Notes under the pieces: generated by a model | Told to the model about the DNA's origin: nothing | Databases searched by the model: none | Seen by the model: only the letters and a program-made list of their open reading frames with translations | Translations under genes and position numbers: made by a program | Part shown: piece after piece, positions 1 to 6,733 of the stretch | How the letters are laid out: every line of letters starts with the position of its first letter | How positions within the stretch are numbered: the first letter of the stretch is position 1 | Assembly: GCA_002389705.1 (NCBI GenBank) | Contig: DGQJ01000342.1 | Coordinates: forward strand, 520 to 7,316 | DNA from: Bacteroidales bacterium UBA4417 | GTDB lineage: Bacteria > Bacteroidota > Bacteroidia > Bacteroidales > UBA4417 | DNA length: 6,797 bases | Direction of reading: 5' to 3'

Positions 1-198
1 CCGAACCATACAGGTTTTGTATCCATAAATAAATTACAGTATTTTCAAAAGCATAAAACAAAATTAAATCTGCTTATGCCATCATTAAAAGGTTTCAGAA
101 CTTCAGAGCGCATACATGCAGATTATTTTTCAACAAATGAAATTTTAATGATAAAAAGAGCACAAAAAGAGTTACTTTTGTTTATCACAAGCTATTAA
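1..198 (+). CDS. 3' end of an unidentified gene (partial, enters from left edge)
   Basis: The first reading frame is open from base 1 to a TAA at 196-198, giving 65 residues with no start in view beyond an internal Met. The visible tail is rich in Lys, Leu and Ile and includes the stretches LLMPSLKGFRTSERIHADYF and EILMIKRAQKEL. I do not recognise a family. Codons are strongly A/T-biased (AAA, TTA, ATA, ATT) compared with the transferase downstream, as is common for glycan-locus genes acquired by transfer, but this is only suggestive. The stop lies 46 bases before the next start, so co-transcription with the following transferase is possible. In AT-rich DNA a 65-codon open frame could still arise by chance, so the gene is probable rather than certain. 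Confidence 0.45.
   Translation, partial: PNHTGFVSINKLQYFQKHKTKLNLLMPSLKGFRTSERIHADYFSTNEILMIKRAQKELLLFITSY
173..180 (+). promoter_or_regulatory. Candidate Bacteroidota -7 promoter element for the first transferase
   Basis: TACTTTTG matches the Bacteroidota sigma-A -7 consensus TAnnTTTG exactly and ends 64 bases before the ATG at 245, giving an expected leader of about 55 bases. No clear TTTG/TTG -33 element is seen at the right distance upstream. The site lies inside the end of the upstream partial open frame, which does not exclude it but lowers confidence. Confidence 0.35.
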
Positions 199-244
199 TA
201 TATAACCTATAGACCAATTCATTCACTATCTAAACAGGGCTTTT

Positions 245-1435
245 ATGCTGGCAACTGTACTCACTTCCCTTAAAGAATTTTTTGTTGAGTTTATGCAGCC
301 TGAAAGCAGGATTTTCCTGGCATTCATTGCAGCTCAACTGCTAAGTGCCTATTCCATCCCAATTATTGTCCGAATATCAAAAGCTAAATCGCTCACGTCT
401 GCTCCTAACTTCCGCACTTCACATACACAGGATATTCCTACCTTGGGGGGGCTGGCATTATTTGCCACTATTCTGGTGGTTTCCCTTTCAACCATTAACA
501 TCTCAGGTTTCAGTTTCCTGAACGAAAGCACAGTTATGCCGGCTTTGCCCAGTATTATTGCCGGGGTAACCATACTGTTTTTTATCGGGATGAAGGATGA
601 CCTGCTAGGCATCAGCTGGAAGAAAAAACTCACCGGGCAAATAATGGCCATGCTTGTGTTGTGCATTATTGGCGAACAACGTATCAGCAATATGCAGGGA
701 TTGCTCGGTATACATGAAATTCCATACATAGCAAGCCTGCTACTCACAGTCTTTGTAGGTATTGCTTTGATCAATGCCTTTAACCTGATTGATGGTATTG
801 ATGGCCTGGCTGCGGCTATCTCCATGATTGCTGCATTTACTTTTGGGTTTAACTTTTTCATTTCGGGCGAAAAGGAATACGCCATTCTCTGCGCCATCAT
901 TGTCGGTACGATGATACCCTACTTCTACTATAATGTATGGGGAAAAAAGAACAAGCTTTTCATGGGCGATACCGGTTCACTGATCCTGGGTTTCCTGATG
1001 ACCGCACTCGCCATTCGTTTCAACAAGGTATTTTTTACGCCGGGCAGTGCATACCTGAGTTCGGTAGCTGCCATCTCTATCGGCATATTATTTATCCCGA
1101 TCTTCGATACCCTGCGGGTCTTCACGCTGCGTATCCTCGACAGGAAGAGCCCCTTCAGTCCCGACAAACGACATATCCATCATATGCTTCTCGACCTGGG
1201 ATTAAGCCACCTGAAAGCAACCTCCTATATCGCTGCAGCGAACGTTTTGTTTATTATCCTTGCATTCACGCTTTCCGGCATAGGTAAAACGAGGCTGCTA
1301 ATCCTGTATTTCGGACTGGCCATGTTGATGGTTGCCATACCACGCGTCATGCTGAAACGCAGAAGAAAGCCGGTTACGCTGATACAACCTGTCAACAACC
1401 AGGTGGTGGAAAACAATTTTGCCACCGGTGCTTAG
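245..1435 (+). CDS. wecA: Polyprenyl-phosphate sugar-1-phosphate transferase, WecA/TagO type (copy 1)
   Basis: Integral inner-membrane enzyme expected to transfer a sugar-1-phosphate (classically GlcNAc-1-P from UDP-GlcNAc) to undecaprenyl phosphate, the first step of a lipid-linked glycan. Of 396 residues, most form about ten or eleven hydrophobic helices. Family landmarks are PTLGG at 65-69, the Mg-binding Asp pair KDDLL at 117-121, NAFNLIDGIDGL at 177-188, FMGDTGS at 239-245, FDTLRV at 287-292, and the UDP-HexNAc-type loop SPFSPDKRHIHH at 302-313, which places it with WecA/TagO rather than MraY. It is odd in the first cytoplasmic loop: where the family and copy 2 have DxPxERKxH, this protein reads SAPNFRTSH (52-60), losing the Asp, Glu and Lys. 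A G7 run at 445-451 lies within the PTLGG codons. The ATG at 245 is the first in frame after a stop at 203, and its N-terminus aligns with copy 2. Sugar specificity is inferred, not shown; the symbol denotes the family. Confidence 0.9.
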   Translation: MLATVLTSLKEFFVEFMQPESRIFLAFIAAQLLSAYSIPIIVRISKAKSLTSAPNFRTSHTQDIPTLGGLALFATILVVSLSTINISGFSFLNESTVMPALPSIIAGVTILFFIGMKDDLLGISWKKKLTGQIMAMLVLCIIGEQRISNMQGLLGIHEIPYIASLLLTVFVGIALINAFNLIDGIDGLAAAISMIAAFTFGFNFFISGEKEYAILCAIIVGTMIPYFYYNVWGKKNKLFMGDTGSLILGFLMTALAIRFNKVFFTPGSAYLSSVAAISIGILFIPIFDTLRVFTLRILDRKSPFSPDKRHIHHMLLDLGLSHLKATSYIAAANVLFIILAFTLSGIGKTRLLILYFGLAMLMVAIPRVMLKRRRKPVTLIQPVNNQVVENNFATGA

Positions 1436-1477
1436 TTGGAAACCTGTAAACTGAAACTGGAATAAGCTCAAATAAGA

Positions 1478-1518
1478 AATCCCCCTGTGGCCCCCCTTTT
1501 GAAATAAAAGGGGGACAG
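1478..1518 (+). repeat. G/C-rich palindromic repeat unit, left arm of an inverted pair
   Basis: The unit begins AATCCCCCTGTGG, continues with a C6 run, and folds on itself (CCCCCTTTT / AAAAGGGGG around a GAAAT loop), ending GGGGGACAG. It lies 42 bases after the stop of the first transferase. The 13-base beginning and 9-base end are identical to the reverse complement of the unit at 1619-1657. The hairpin may also act as a transcription end, although it lacks a clean T-run after the stem. Confidence 0.75.
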
Positions 1519-1618
1519 CAGACAAGAAAAAAACAGGCGACGGGCAATCGTGCCTAAAAACAAGATATTTACCAGAAAACACTTTCAATACGGACACCTT
1601 ATTGGATTTACCCAAGAC

Positions 1619-1657
1619 CTGTCCCCCTTTGAAAGGGGGGGGGACCACAGGGGGATT
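1619..1657 (-). repeat. G/C-rich palindromic repeat unit, right arm of an inverted pair
   Basis: Read on the minus strand this unit starts AATCCCCCTGTGG, has a C9 run (C6 in the other copy), then CCCCCTTT/CAAAGGGGG as an internal hairpin, and ends GGGGGACAG. It is inverted relative to the unit at 1478-1518 with a 100-base spacer, so the pair spans 180 bases. The arrangement is that of a REP doublet (REPIN), non-autonomous elements moved by RAYT-type transposases in other bacteria. Whether it is repeated elsewhere in this genome cannot be seen here. Confidence 0.75.
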
Positions 1658-1876
1658 GATCAGATAAATAACACCCATTAACTCAGCCTGTTTCGATCAT
1701 AAACTAAGTTTCCATACAAAGCCCATCTGCTACAATAAAATTACCACCAAAAGTTCCTGGCGTACCGTTTCAGGCATCCAAATAAAAATTGTTATGTACC
1801 CGGCATATCATTTTATCCACTTCAGGCATGATACTTTAAAAACATTTCCTATATTTACATTCAAACAAACATAACA
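1658..1876. other. Intergenic stretch upstream of the small membrane gene
   Basis: I see no gene, RNA or repeat here. The only regulatory hint is TATATTTA at 1850-1857, one base off the TAnnTTTG -7 consensus, 20 bases before the ATG at 1877, with no convincing -33 element. Together with the REPIN-like pair and its short flanks, this fills the 441-base gap between the first transferase and the next gene. Confidence 0.4.
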
Positions 1877-2074
1877 ATGAAAAACACGCTCAAATTACTT
1901 GCCTGGATCAGTGGCGCAATTGCTATGGTAATGATGCTGCTGGGAATTATCGCTGTTTTTGCAGGCGGAATCCTGATGAATCATATGTGGTCCAACTATT
2001 TTTACCCGGCCTATAACTTCCTGTTGCTGGGCATTTTCCTGTTTATAGCCACCCTGATCGACAAAAAAGAATAA
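1877..2074 (+). CDS. Small two-helix membrane protein of unknown function
   Basis: The 65-residue product has a short basic start (MKNTLKLL), a first hydrophobic helix at about 8-33 containing a Gly-rich GIIAVFAGGIL segment, a short aromatic loop MWSNYFYPAYNF at about 37-48, a second helix at about 44-61, and a charged tail IDKKE. Both termini are probably cytoplasmic. No catalytic motif is visible. The ATG is preceded by the A-rich sequence ACATAACA, as expected for Bacteroidota starts, and the frame has the codon mix of a real gene. Similar short two-helix hypothetical proteins are familiar in Bacteroidota, but I cannot name a characterised family. Gaps of over 400 bases on both sides argue against tight operon membership, so a link to polysaccharide synthesis is not shown. 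Confidence 0.75.
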   Translation: MKNTLKLLAWISGAIAMVMMLLGIIAVFAGGILMNHMWSNYFYPAYNFLLLGIFLFIATLIDKKE

Positions 2075-2521
2075 CAGGACTCCATTTCAGGACTTATCAG
2101 TTTCAACTTTATCAGCCACTGCCCCCCCTTTTGCTGGGAAGGAAAGAGCTATTTTATTTATTACCTGCTGCCGGTTATAAAGGGATCCAATAAGTAACTG
2201 CTGTTCCTGAAATTTCTCAACGCCTTCCTGCAAAAGTGTCTCACCCTTTAAATTATGATTTCAAGAGACTGTAAAATTTGTTAAATAAATTCTATTAGTT
2301 GAATATAAGCCTGAAGACAGGAGTCCGAAACCGAAAGTAACCCGAATTGAAGTTCAGTTTTTAGTTTGTATTTCTGCAATCGCCCCTCGCCGGTTCTCCC
2401 CTTCGCCCCCCTGAAAGTTAAAAACCACAATTTTAAACAGAATCTAATTATATCCCGATAATTTCACCTGCAGGCAATACATTTAAATCCTATCTTTGGC
2501 AATCATCTGCAAACAATACTC
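2075..2521. other. 447-base gap without an assured gene
   Basis: The left part contains a minus-strand open frame of 57 codons (2260 down to a stop at 2087-2089) without an ATG; it may be a gene remnant or chance. A C7 run sits at 2122-2128. The part around 2310-2340 is a degenerate purine-rich stretch (GACAGGAGTCCGAAACCGAAAG), and 2380-2412 is C-rich. The right end carries the promoter of the deacetylase gene. No tRNA, riboswitch or strong terminator was recognised. Confidence 0.5.
2491..2498 (+). promoter_or_regulatory. Bacteroidota -7 promoter element for the deacetylase gene
   Basis: TATCTTTG is an exact match to the TAnnTTTG consensus and ends 23 bases before the ATG at 2522, predicting a leader of roughly 15-20 bases. 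This supports the chosen start. A -33 TTTG/TTG box is not obvious at the usual spacing. Confidence 0.5.
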
Positions 2522-3370
2522 ATGCGCATTCTTACCTTCGACATTGAAGACTGGTATCATTTTCTGGAACATCGTTCTACACAAAGTGAACTTCAATGGA
2601 AAAACTTCGAACCCAGGGTAAGACAGAACACCGAAAATATACTTTCATTCCTTGAAGCGCATCAGCAAAAGGCCACCTTTTTTGTAATTGGCTGGATAGC
2701 AAAACGAAACCCGGGTATGGTGAAAGATATTGCCGATGCCGGTCACGAAATAGGCCTTCACTCCTATGGTCACCAGCTCATCTGGCAGCAGTCACGCGAC
2801 GACTTCAGGCAGGACCTGCTGCGGAATATTGGTATACTCGAAGATCAGCTTGGCTACAAAGTGGATAAATACCGTGCCCCAGGATTTTCGATTAAAAGAA
2901 GCACTCTCTGGGCTTTTGAGGTGCTGGCAGAAACCGGAATACAAACTGATGCAAGTATATTTCCGGCACTGCGGGCGCATGGAGGAATGCCTTCATTTCC
3001 TTTCAACTACCCCTGCCTGGTCGAGCGCAATGGCATCATGATAAAAGAATTTCCTACAAACTACATCAACCTTGCAGGCATCCGAACCGTGCTCACCGGC
3101 GGCGGCTATTTCAGGTTCTGGCCCTACAACGTTATCAGGCATTATACAAAAAGCGCCCCTTACGTGATGACCTATTTCCATCCCCGCGATTTCGACCTGG
3201 GGCAACCCGTACTATCCGATTTCGGGCCCTACCGCCGTTTCAGGGCTTATTACGGACTGAAGAGTTCACAGTCCAAACTGGAACAATTGATCAGAGAATT
3301 TAAGTTTACCGACATGCGCACAGCCGAAGCTTCCATCGACTGGGGTTCCACTCCGGTCGCCAGGTTCTGA
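2522..3370 (+). CDS. Polysaccharide deacetylase, NodB fold with DUF3473-like C-terminus
   Basis: Predicted metal-dependent carbohydrate esterase family 4 enzyme removing N- or O-acetyl groups from a polysaccharide or its lipid-linked precursor. The 282 residues start directly with the first NodB motif, TFDIEDW at 5-11 (Asp7 probable catalytic base, Asp10 metal ligand). Then come HSYGH at 80-84 (His80 and His84, metal ligands), YRAPGFS at 117-123 (Arg118), TDASIFP at 142-148 and MTYFHPRDFD at 216-225 (His220). The last stretch and the TGGGYFRFWP block at 192-201 are typical of deacetylases of PEP-CTERM/exopolysaccharide loci, a subfamily with a DUF3473 C-terminal part. There is no signal peptide or membrane helix, so it is probably cytoplasmic, unlike secreted chitin or peptidoglycan deacetylases. 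All catalytic residues appear present. It lies between the two transferase genes, which fits action on the glycan they initiate; the substrate itself is inferred. Confidence 0.9.
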   Translation: MRILTFDIEDWYHFLEHRSTQSELQWKNFEPRVRQNTENILSFLEAHQQKATFFVIGWIAKRNPGMVKDIADAGHEIGLHSYGHQLIWQQSRDDFRQDLLRNIGILEDQLGYKVDKYRAPGFSIKRSTLWAFEVLAETGIQTDASIFPALRAHGGMPSFPFNYPCLVERNGIMIKEFPTNYINLAGIRTVLTGGGYFRFWPYNVIRHYTKSAPYVMTYFHPRDFDLGQPVLSDFGPYRRFRAYYGLKSSQSKLEQLIREFKFTDMRTAEASIDWGSTPVARF

Positions 3371-3451
3371 CTACATATTTCCACATTTTTTCAGATGTTC
3401 AGTACCAGGCAAGTTTTATCCGGTCATCAAAACGAATACTCTACTGTGCTA

Positions 3452-3476
3452 TAGTAATCAGTCAAAATGATTATTA
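3452..3476. promoter_or_regulatory. Inverted repeat upstream of copy 2 promoter, possible operator
   Basis: TAGTAATCA and TGATTATTA form a nine-pair dyad (one G-T pair) around a seven-base loop, centred about 100 bases before the -33 box of the second transferase. No T-run follows, so it does not look like an intrinsic terminator for the deacetylase gene. It could be a regulator binding site or a chance AT-rich dyad. Confidence 0.25.
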
Positions 3477-3561
3477 CAGGGAACATCTTGTTTCAGTATT
3501 TACAAACCCGCGATGTTATAAAAATTAAGGCAAAAAAGACCTGCAAATAAAAATGACAAGA

Positions 3562-3590
3562 TTTGATCAATAAAAAAAAACGTACCTTTG
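3562..3590 (+). promoter_or_regulatory. Bacteroidota promoter for transferase copy 2
   Basis: A -33 box TTTG (3562-3565) and an exact -7 box TACCTTTG (3583-3590) are separated by 17 bases, within the range seen for Bacteroidota housekeeping promoters. The spacer contains a run of nine A residues (3572-3580). Transcription should begin near 3597, giving a leader of about 45 bases before the ATG at 3643. This is the best complete promoter in the window. Confidence 0.6.
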
Positions 3591-3642
3591 TACTTTATTT
3601 CATACTTGGATATTTTAACCAGGCACCTATTCGTCCATCAGC

Positions 3643-4785
3643 ATGCAAGCTTTTGATAACTTTTATTTTCATTTTTTTCAGCCACAGTATCGAATCGCTA
3701 CTGCTTTTTTGGTAGCTGCCATACTCAACTTTTATACAATCCCGGTTATCATCAGGATTGCACGTGCAAAAAAACTTTACGATTTCCCGGATGAAAGAAA
3801 GAACCATGGATCGAAAGTGCCCACTTTAGGCGGAATTGGTATTTTCCTGACCATATCCATTGTTTGTCTTACGTTCATCAACACCTGCGGCCTGAACAGC
3901 AGCGGGGTTTCGGGTAGCCTTACCTCGCTCCCTCCTATTATTGCAGGCTTTACTATTATACTATTTATCGGTATAAAAGATGACCTGCTCAATATTTCGG
4001 CCTGGAAAAAACTTCTTGCCGAAATCGCAGCCTTGTTTGTTTTGATTGTTGTGGGCGACGTTAGGCTCAACAGCATGCAGGGCATGTTTTATATTACCCA
4101 CATCAGTTATTTGCAAAGTGTGGCTCTATCGTTGTTTGCAGGCATTGTAATTGTGAATTCATTTAATCTGATTGATGGCATTGATGGACTTGCGGCTTCA
4201 ATAACCATGCTTGGAAGCCTTGTTTTCGGCACCTATTTCCTTTATACTTTCGAGTGGGAATATGCAGTGCTGGCATTTACCATACTGGGGGCAACTATAC
4301 CGTTCTTTTTATATAATGCTTTCGGGCATACCAATAAAATATTTATGGGGGATACCGGTTCACTGATCCTGGGATTTGCCATGACGGTGCTTGTATTCCG
4401 GTTCAACACCATGAATGGCATGCAGAACATCAATATTCATTTTACCGCAGGCCCGGCATTTTCGTTTGCAGTAATTATTCTACCCATGTTCGATACGCTC
4501 AGGGTTTTCTGCATCAGGATCTTCAGGGGCGGAAGTCCTTTTAAAGCAGATCGCCGGCATATACACCACATCCTGCTCGACCTCGGTTTTACGCACCTCA
4601 GGGCAACGCTGCTGCTGATACTTATAAACATAGGATTTATCGCATTTGCCTATTATTTCAACTACCTGGGCAATTCAGTCCTTGTTTATATTATGTTAGC
4701 TGTTGCAGCCTCGCTTTCGTGGCTGGCTATATGGCTTCGTCGGCGCAAATTGGTAGCCTTGGCTGCTGCAGAAAAAGAAATGTAA
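3643..4785 (+). CDS. wecA: Polyprenyl-phosphate sugar-1-phosphate transferase, WecA/TagO type (copy 2)
   Basis: Paralogue of the enzyme at 245-1435, by eye 40-50% identical along its length and more in the motif blocks. Its 380 residues form about ten or eleven membrane helices. It keeps every family landmark: DFPDERKNH at 47-55, PTLGG at 60-64, the Mg-binding pair KDDLL at 112-116, NSFNLIDGIDGL at 172-183, FMGDTGS at 234-240, FDTLRV at 283-288 and SPFKADRRHIHH at 298-309. It is therefore the more canonical of the two and a good candidate for initiating a lipid-linked glycan by moving GlcNAc-1-P or a related HexNAc-1-P onto undecaprenyl phosphate; the actual sugar is not deducible. The N-terminus aligns with copy 1 through FxQPxxRI. 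It has its own promoter and is followed after 156 bases by the outer-membrane protein gene. A small hairpin (4790-4803) follows the stop without a T-run. Confidence 0.92.
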   Translation: MQAFDNFYFHFFQPQYRIATAFLVAAILNFYTIPVIIRIARAKKLYDFPDERKNHGSKVPTLGGIGIFLTISIVCLTFINTCGLNSSGVSGSLTSLPPIIAGFTIILFIGIKDDLLNISAWKKLLAEIAALFVLIVVGDVRLNSMQGMFYITHISYLQSVALSLFAGIVIVNSFNLIDGIDGLAASITMLGSLVFGTYFLYTFEWEYAVLAFTILGATIPFFLYNAFGHTNKIFMGDTGSLILGFAMTVLVFRFNTMNGMQNINIHFTAGPAFSFAVIILPMFDTLRVFCIRIFRGGSPFKADRRHIHHILLDLGFTHLRATLLLILINIGFIAFAYYFNYLGNSVLVYIMLAVAASLSWLAIWLRRRKLVALAAAEKEM

Positions 4786-4941
4786 CGGGCCGCTGTTTAG
4801 CGGTAAATCGATTGTTTATTTATCTTTACCCTCCGGGAGAAAGTTTGCTGACATCATTCAAAAGATTTCCTGAACTTTTACGCGCAAAAGAAAAACAATT
4901 TCCCTTTGCAACAAGCCTGCATTTATAACTGACACCAGCCT

Positions 4942-6537
4942 ATGCCAAAGTATATTTTTATCCCGCTCATGCTGCTGCTTATCATACCAACCCTCAGCCA
5001 GGGGCAGTATGTACCACTCGAAAACCTGAACTACGACCGTATCACCCAACACTACATGGAAAGGAACAAGTCGTATTTGGCATCGATAAAGCCAGTGCTG
5101 ATACAGGATTTTGACAGCGTAGCCGAAATAGAAGATGTGCTTTATAAGGTACCCGGAAATTCATCCAAAAAAAACACTTTCTGGTATCGTAAAACTTTCA
5201 GTGAGAACCTTATCCGTTACCGCACCAAAGATTTCAGCATTACAGCCGACCCGGTTTTTAACTTCGGGATAGGCTATGATTTTAAAGCTTCAAAAAACAC
5301 ATGGATAAATACCCGAGGGCTTTCGGTTACCGGGCTGCTGGGAAAATCATTATCCTTTAATACCGAATTGTACGAAACCCAGGCAGTTTTTGCATCCTGG
5401 CCCACCGATTTTATTAATGCAACAGGTGTGGTGCCCGGGCAGGGTTCGGTGAAAGCATTCAAGGAAACAGGCTTTGATTTCTTTAACAGCAACGGTTATG
5501 TGAGTTACAGTCCTTCGAGGTTTGTAAATATGACCATGGGCTATGGTAAAAATTTTATAGGTGAAGGATACCGTTCGCTGCTTCTGTCAGATGCATCGTT
5601 CAATTATCCTTACCTGAAGCTTACGGGGAATTTTAAAAGTGTAAAATACACGGTGCTGTATAACCAGTTTATCGACCGAAGTTCAAAGCTTTCGCCCGAA
5701 TTTGGGTACGACCGCAAGTGGTCGACCATGCACTACCTGCAGGTGATGCTCTGGGGAAGGCTCAACCTGGGGCTGTTTGATGCCATTGTGTGGGAAAATG
5801 CCGACTCGACCGGACACAGGGGTTTCGATGTGCAATACCTGAACCCGGTGATACTGATGCGTCCGGTTGAAGAATCATTTGGCTCACCCGACAACGCGCT
5901 GGTGGGAGCTACTTTCAGCGTTAGGATTAATAAGCATTATATCGTTTACGGGCAACTGATGCTCGATGAGTTTGTGCTGGAACATGTGAAAGCCAACGAT
6001 GGCTGGTGGGCTAACAAATATGGTTACCAGTTGGGGATTTCGGGCTGGAATCTTTTCAATGTACCATCGCTGAATGCCCGCCTCGAATATAATCAGGCCC
6101 GGCCTTATACCTATGCACACAGTGTAACCATCGAAAGCTATGGCCATTACAACCAGCCCCTGGCGCATCCCATGGGCGCCAATTTCAGGGAGACTACAGC
6201 TATGGCCTCGTACACCTACAAAAACTGGATGGCAAACCTGAAGATGAATTTCGGAATGTATGGCCTGGATACCGCGGGTATGGATTTCGGCAAAAATATT
6301 TTTATCCCTTACGATCAGCATGTGAGTGAACTGGGAAATGAGATCGGGCAGGGATTACGTACTAACCTCAGTATTGCTGATGTTTCGCTGGCGTACCTGC
6401 TCAACCGCAGAACCAATCTGAGGATTGAAGCCGGCTGCTCGCTGAGGCGCGAGAAAAACAACCAGTGGGATAAACAGATGCAATATTTTTACTTTGGTAT
6501 AAGAACCGGGCTCAGGAACTTGTATTATGATTTCTGA
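4942..6537 (+). CDS. Outer-membrane beta-barrel protein, Wzi (capsule assembly)/RemB-like
   Basis: The 531-residue product begins with a signal peptide (MPKY, hydrophobic core 5-18, likely cut after SQG at 21), has a short polar region to about 95, and then alternating aromatic beta strands ending in a terminal Phe, as outer-membrane barrels do. The segment YGKNFIGEGYRSLLLSD at 201-217, NYPYLKL at 221-227 and NPVILMRPVEESFGSPDNAL at 301-320 are hallmarks I associate with Bacteroidota Wzi-family/gliding-protein RemB homologues. E. coli Wzi anchors capsule at the cell surface, and RemB is linked to gliding in Flavobacterium johnsoniae. Beside WecA-type transferases, a role in surface polysaccharide attachment or export is the simpler inference. 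A stop at 4930-4932 in the same frame fixes the ATG at 4942. TATCTTTA at 4821-4828 is a weak -7 candidate, and read-through from copy 2 is also possible. A strong terminator follows. Confidence 0.82.
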   Translation: MPKYIFIPLMLLLIIPTLSQGQYVPLENLNYDRITQHYMERNKSYLASIKPVLIQDFDSVAEIEDVLYKVPGNSSKKNTFWYRKTFSENLIRYRTKDFSITADPVFNFGIGYDFKASKNTWINTRGLSVTGLLGKSLSFNTELYETQAVFASWPTDFINATGVVPGQGSVKAFKETGFDFFNSNGYVSYSPSRFVNMTMGYGKNFIGEGYRSLLLSDASFNYPYLKLTGNFKSVKYTVLYNQFIDRSSKLSPEFGYDRKWSTMHYLQVMLWGRLNLGLFDAIVWENADSTGHRGFDVQYLNPVILMRPVEESFGSPDNALVGATFSVRINKHYIVYGQLMLDEFVLEHVKANDGWWANKYGYQLGISGWNLFNVPSLNARLEYNQARPYTYAHSVTIESYGHYNQPLAHPMGANFRETTAMASYTYKNWMANLKMNFGMYGLDTAGMDFGKNIFIPYDQHVSELGNEIGQGLRTNLSIADVSLAYLLNRRTNLRIEAGCSLRREKNNQWDKQMQYFYFGIRTGLRNLYYDF

Positions 6538-6556
6538 AATGATTTCAATAGTCCAT

Positions 6557-6600
6557 AAAAACAAAAAAGCTTTTCGGTTTCGAAAAGCTTTTTTGTTTTT
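6557..6600. terminator. Strong intrinsic terminator, probably bidirectional
   Basis: A perfect 20-base stem (6557-6576 with 6581-6600) closes on the loop GTTT, starting 19 bases after the stop of the barrel gene. The stem has an AAGCTTTTCG core and ends in TTTTTTGTTTTT on the + strand; the matching A-rich left side gives a T-run on the minus strand as well. It ends the + strand transcription unit and could also stop a minus-strand transcript from beyond 6797. Confidence 0.92.
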
Positions 6601-6733
6601 TAACTGTGGGAGCACTATCAGTTTAAAATGTTGTCAGAAAAAGATAAAGTTAAGACTTTTAAACACTTTAGTTAGGGAGTTTGGTTCAAAATGTTGAATC
6701 CCTGTTTTGATGTTTATTTTGTTGTCATTTTTT

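Noticed and set aside
349..900. Minus-strand open frame of 183 codons
   Set aside because: It lies entirely inside the well-supported transferase gene on the + strand and has no recognisable domain.
1298..1678. Minus-strand open frame of 126 codons
   Set aside because: It overlaps the end of the first transferase, and its Pro/Gly-rich parts (PPVVPPPFKGG, LLFQKGGHRG) are simply translations of the two G/C-rich repeat units.
4790..4803. CCGCT-GTTT-AGCGG hairpin after transferase copy 2, considered as a terminator
   Set aside because: The stem has only five pairs and no T-run follows, so termination cannot be supported; read-through into the barrel gene remains possible.
4719..4928. Plus-strand open frame of 69 codons overlapping the end of transferase copy 2
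   Set aside because: It starts in another frame within a real gene, has no suitable start context, and its product resembles no protein I recognise.
5884..6321. Minus-strand open frame of 145 codons
   Set aside because: It is antisense to the barrel gene, with no promoter or family features.
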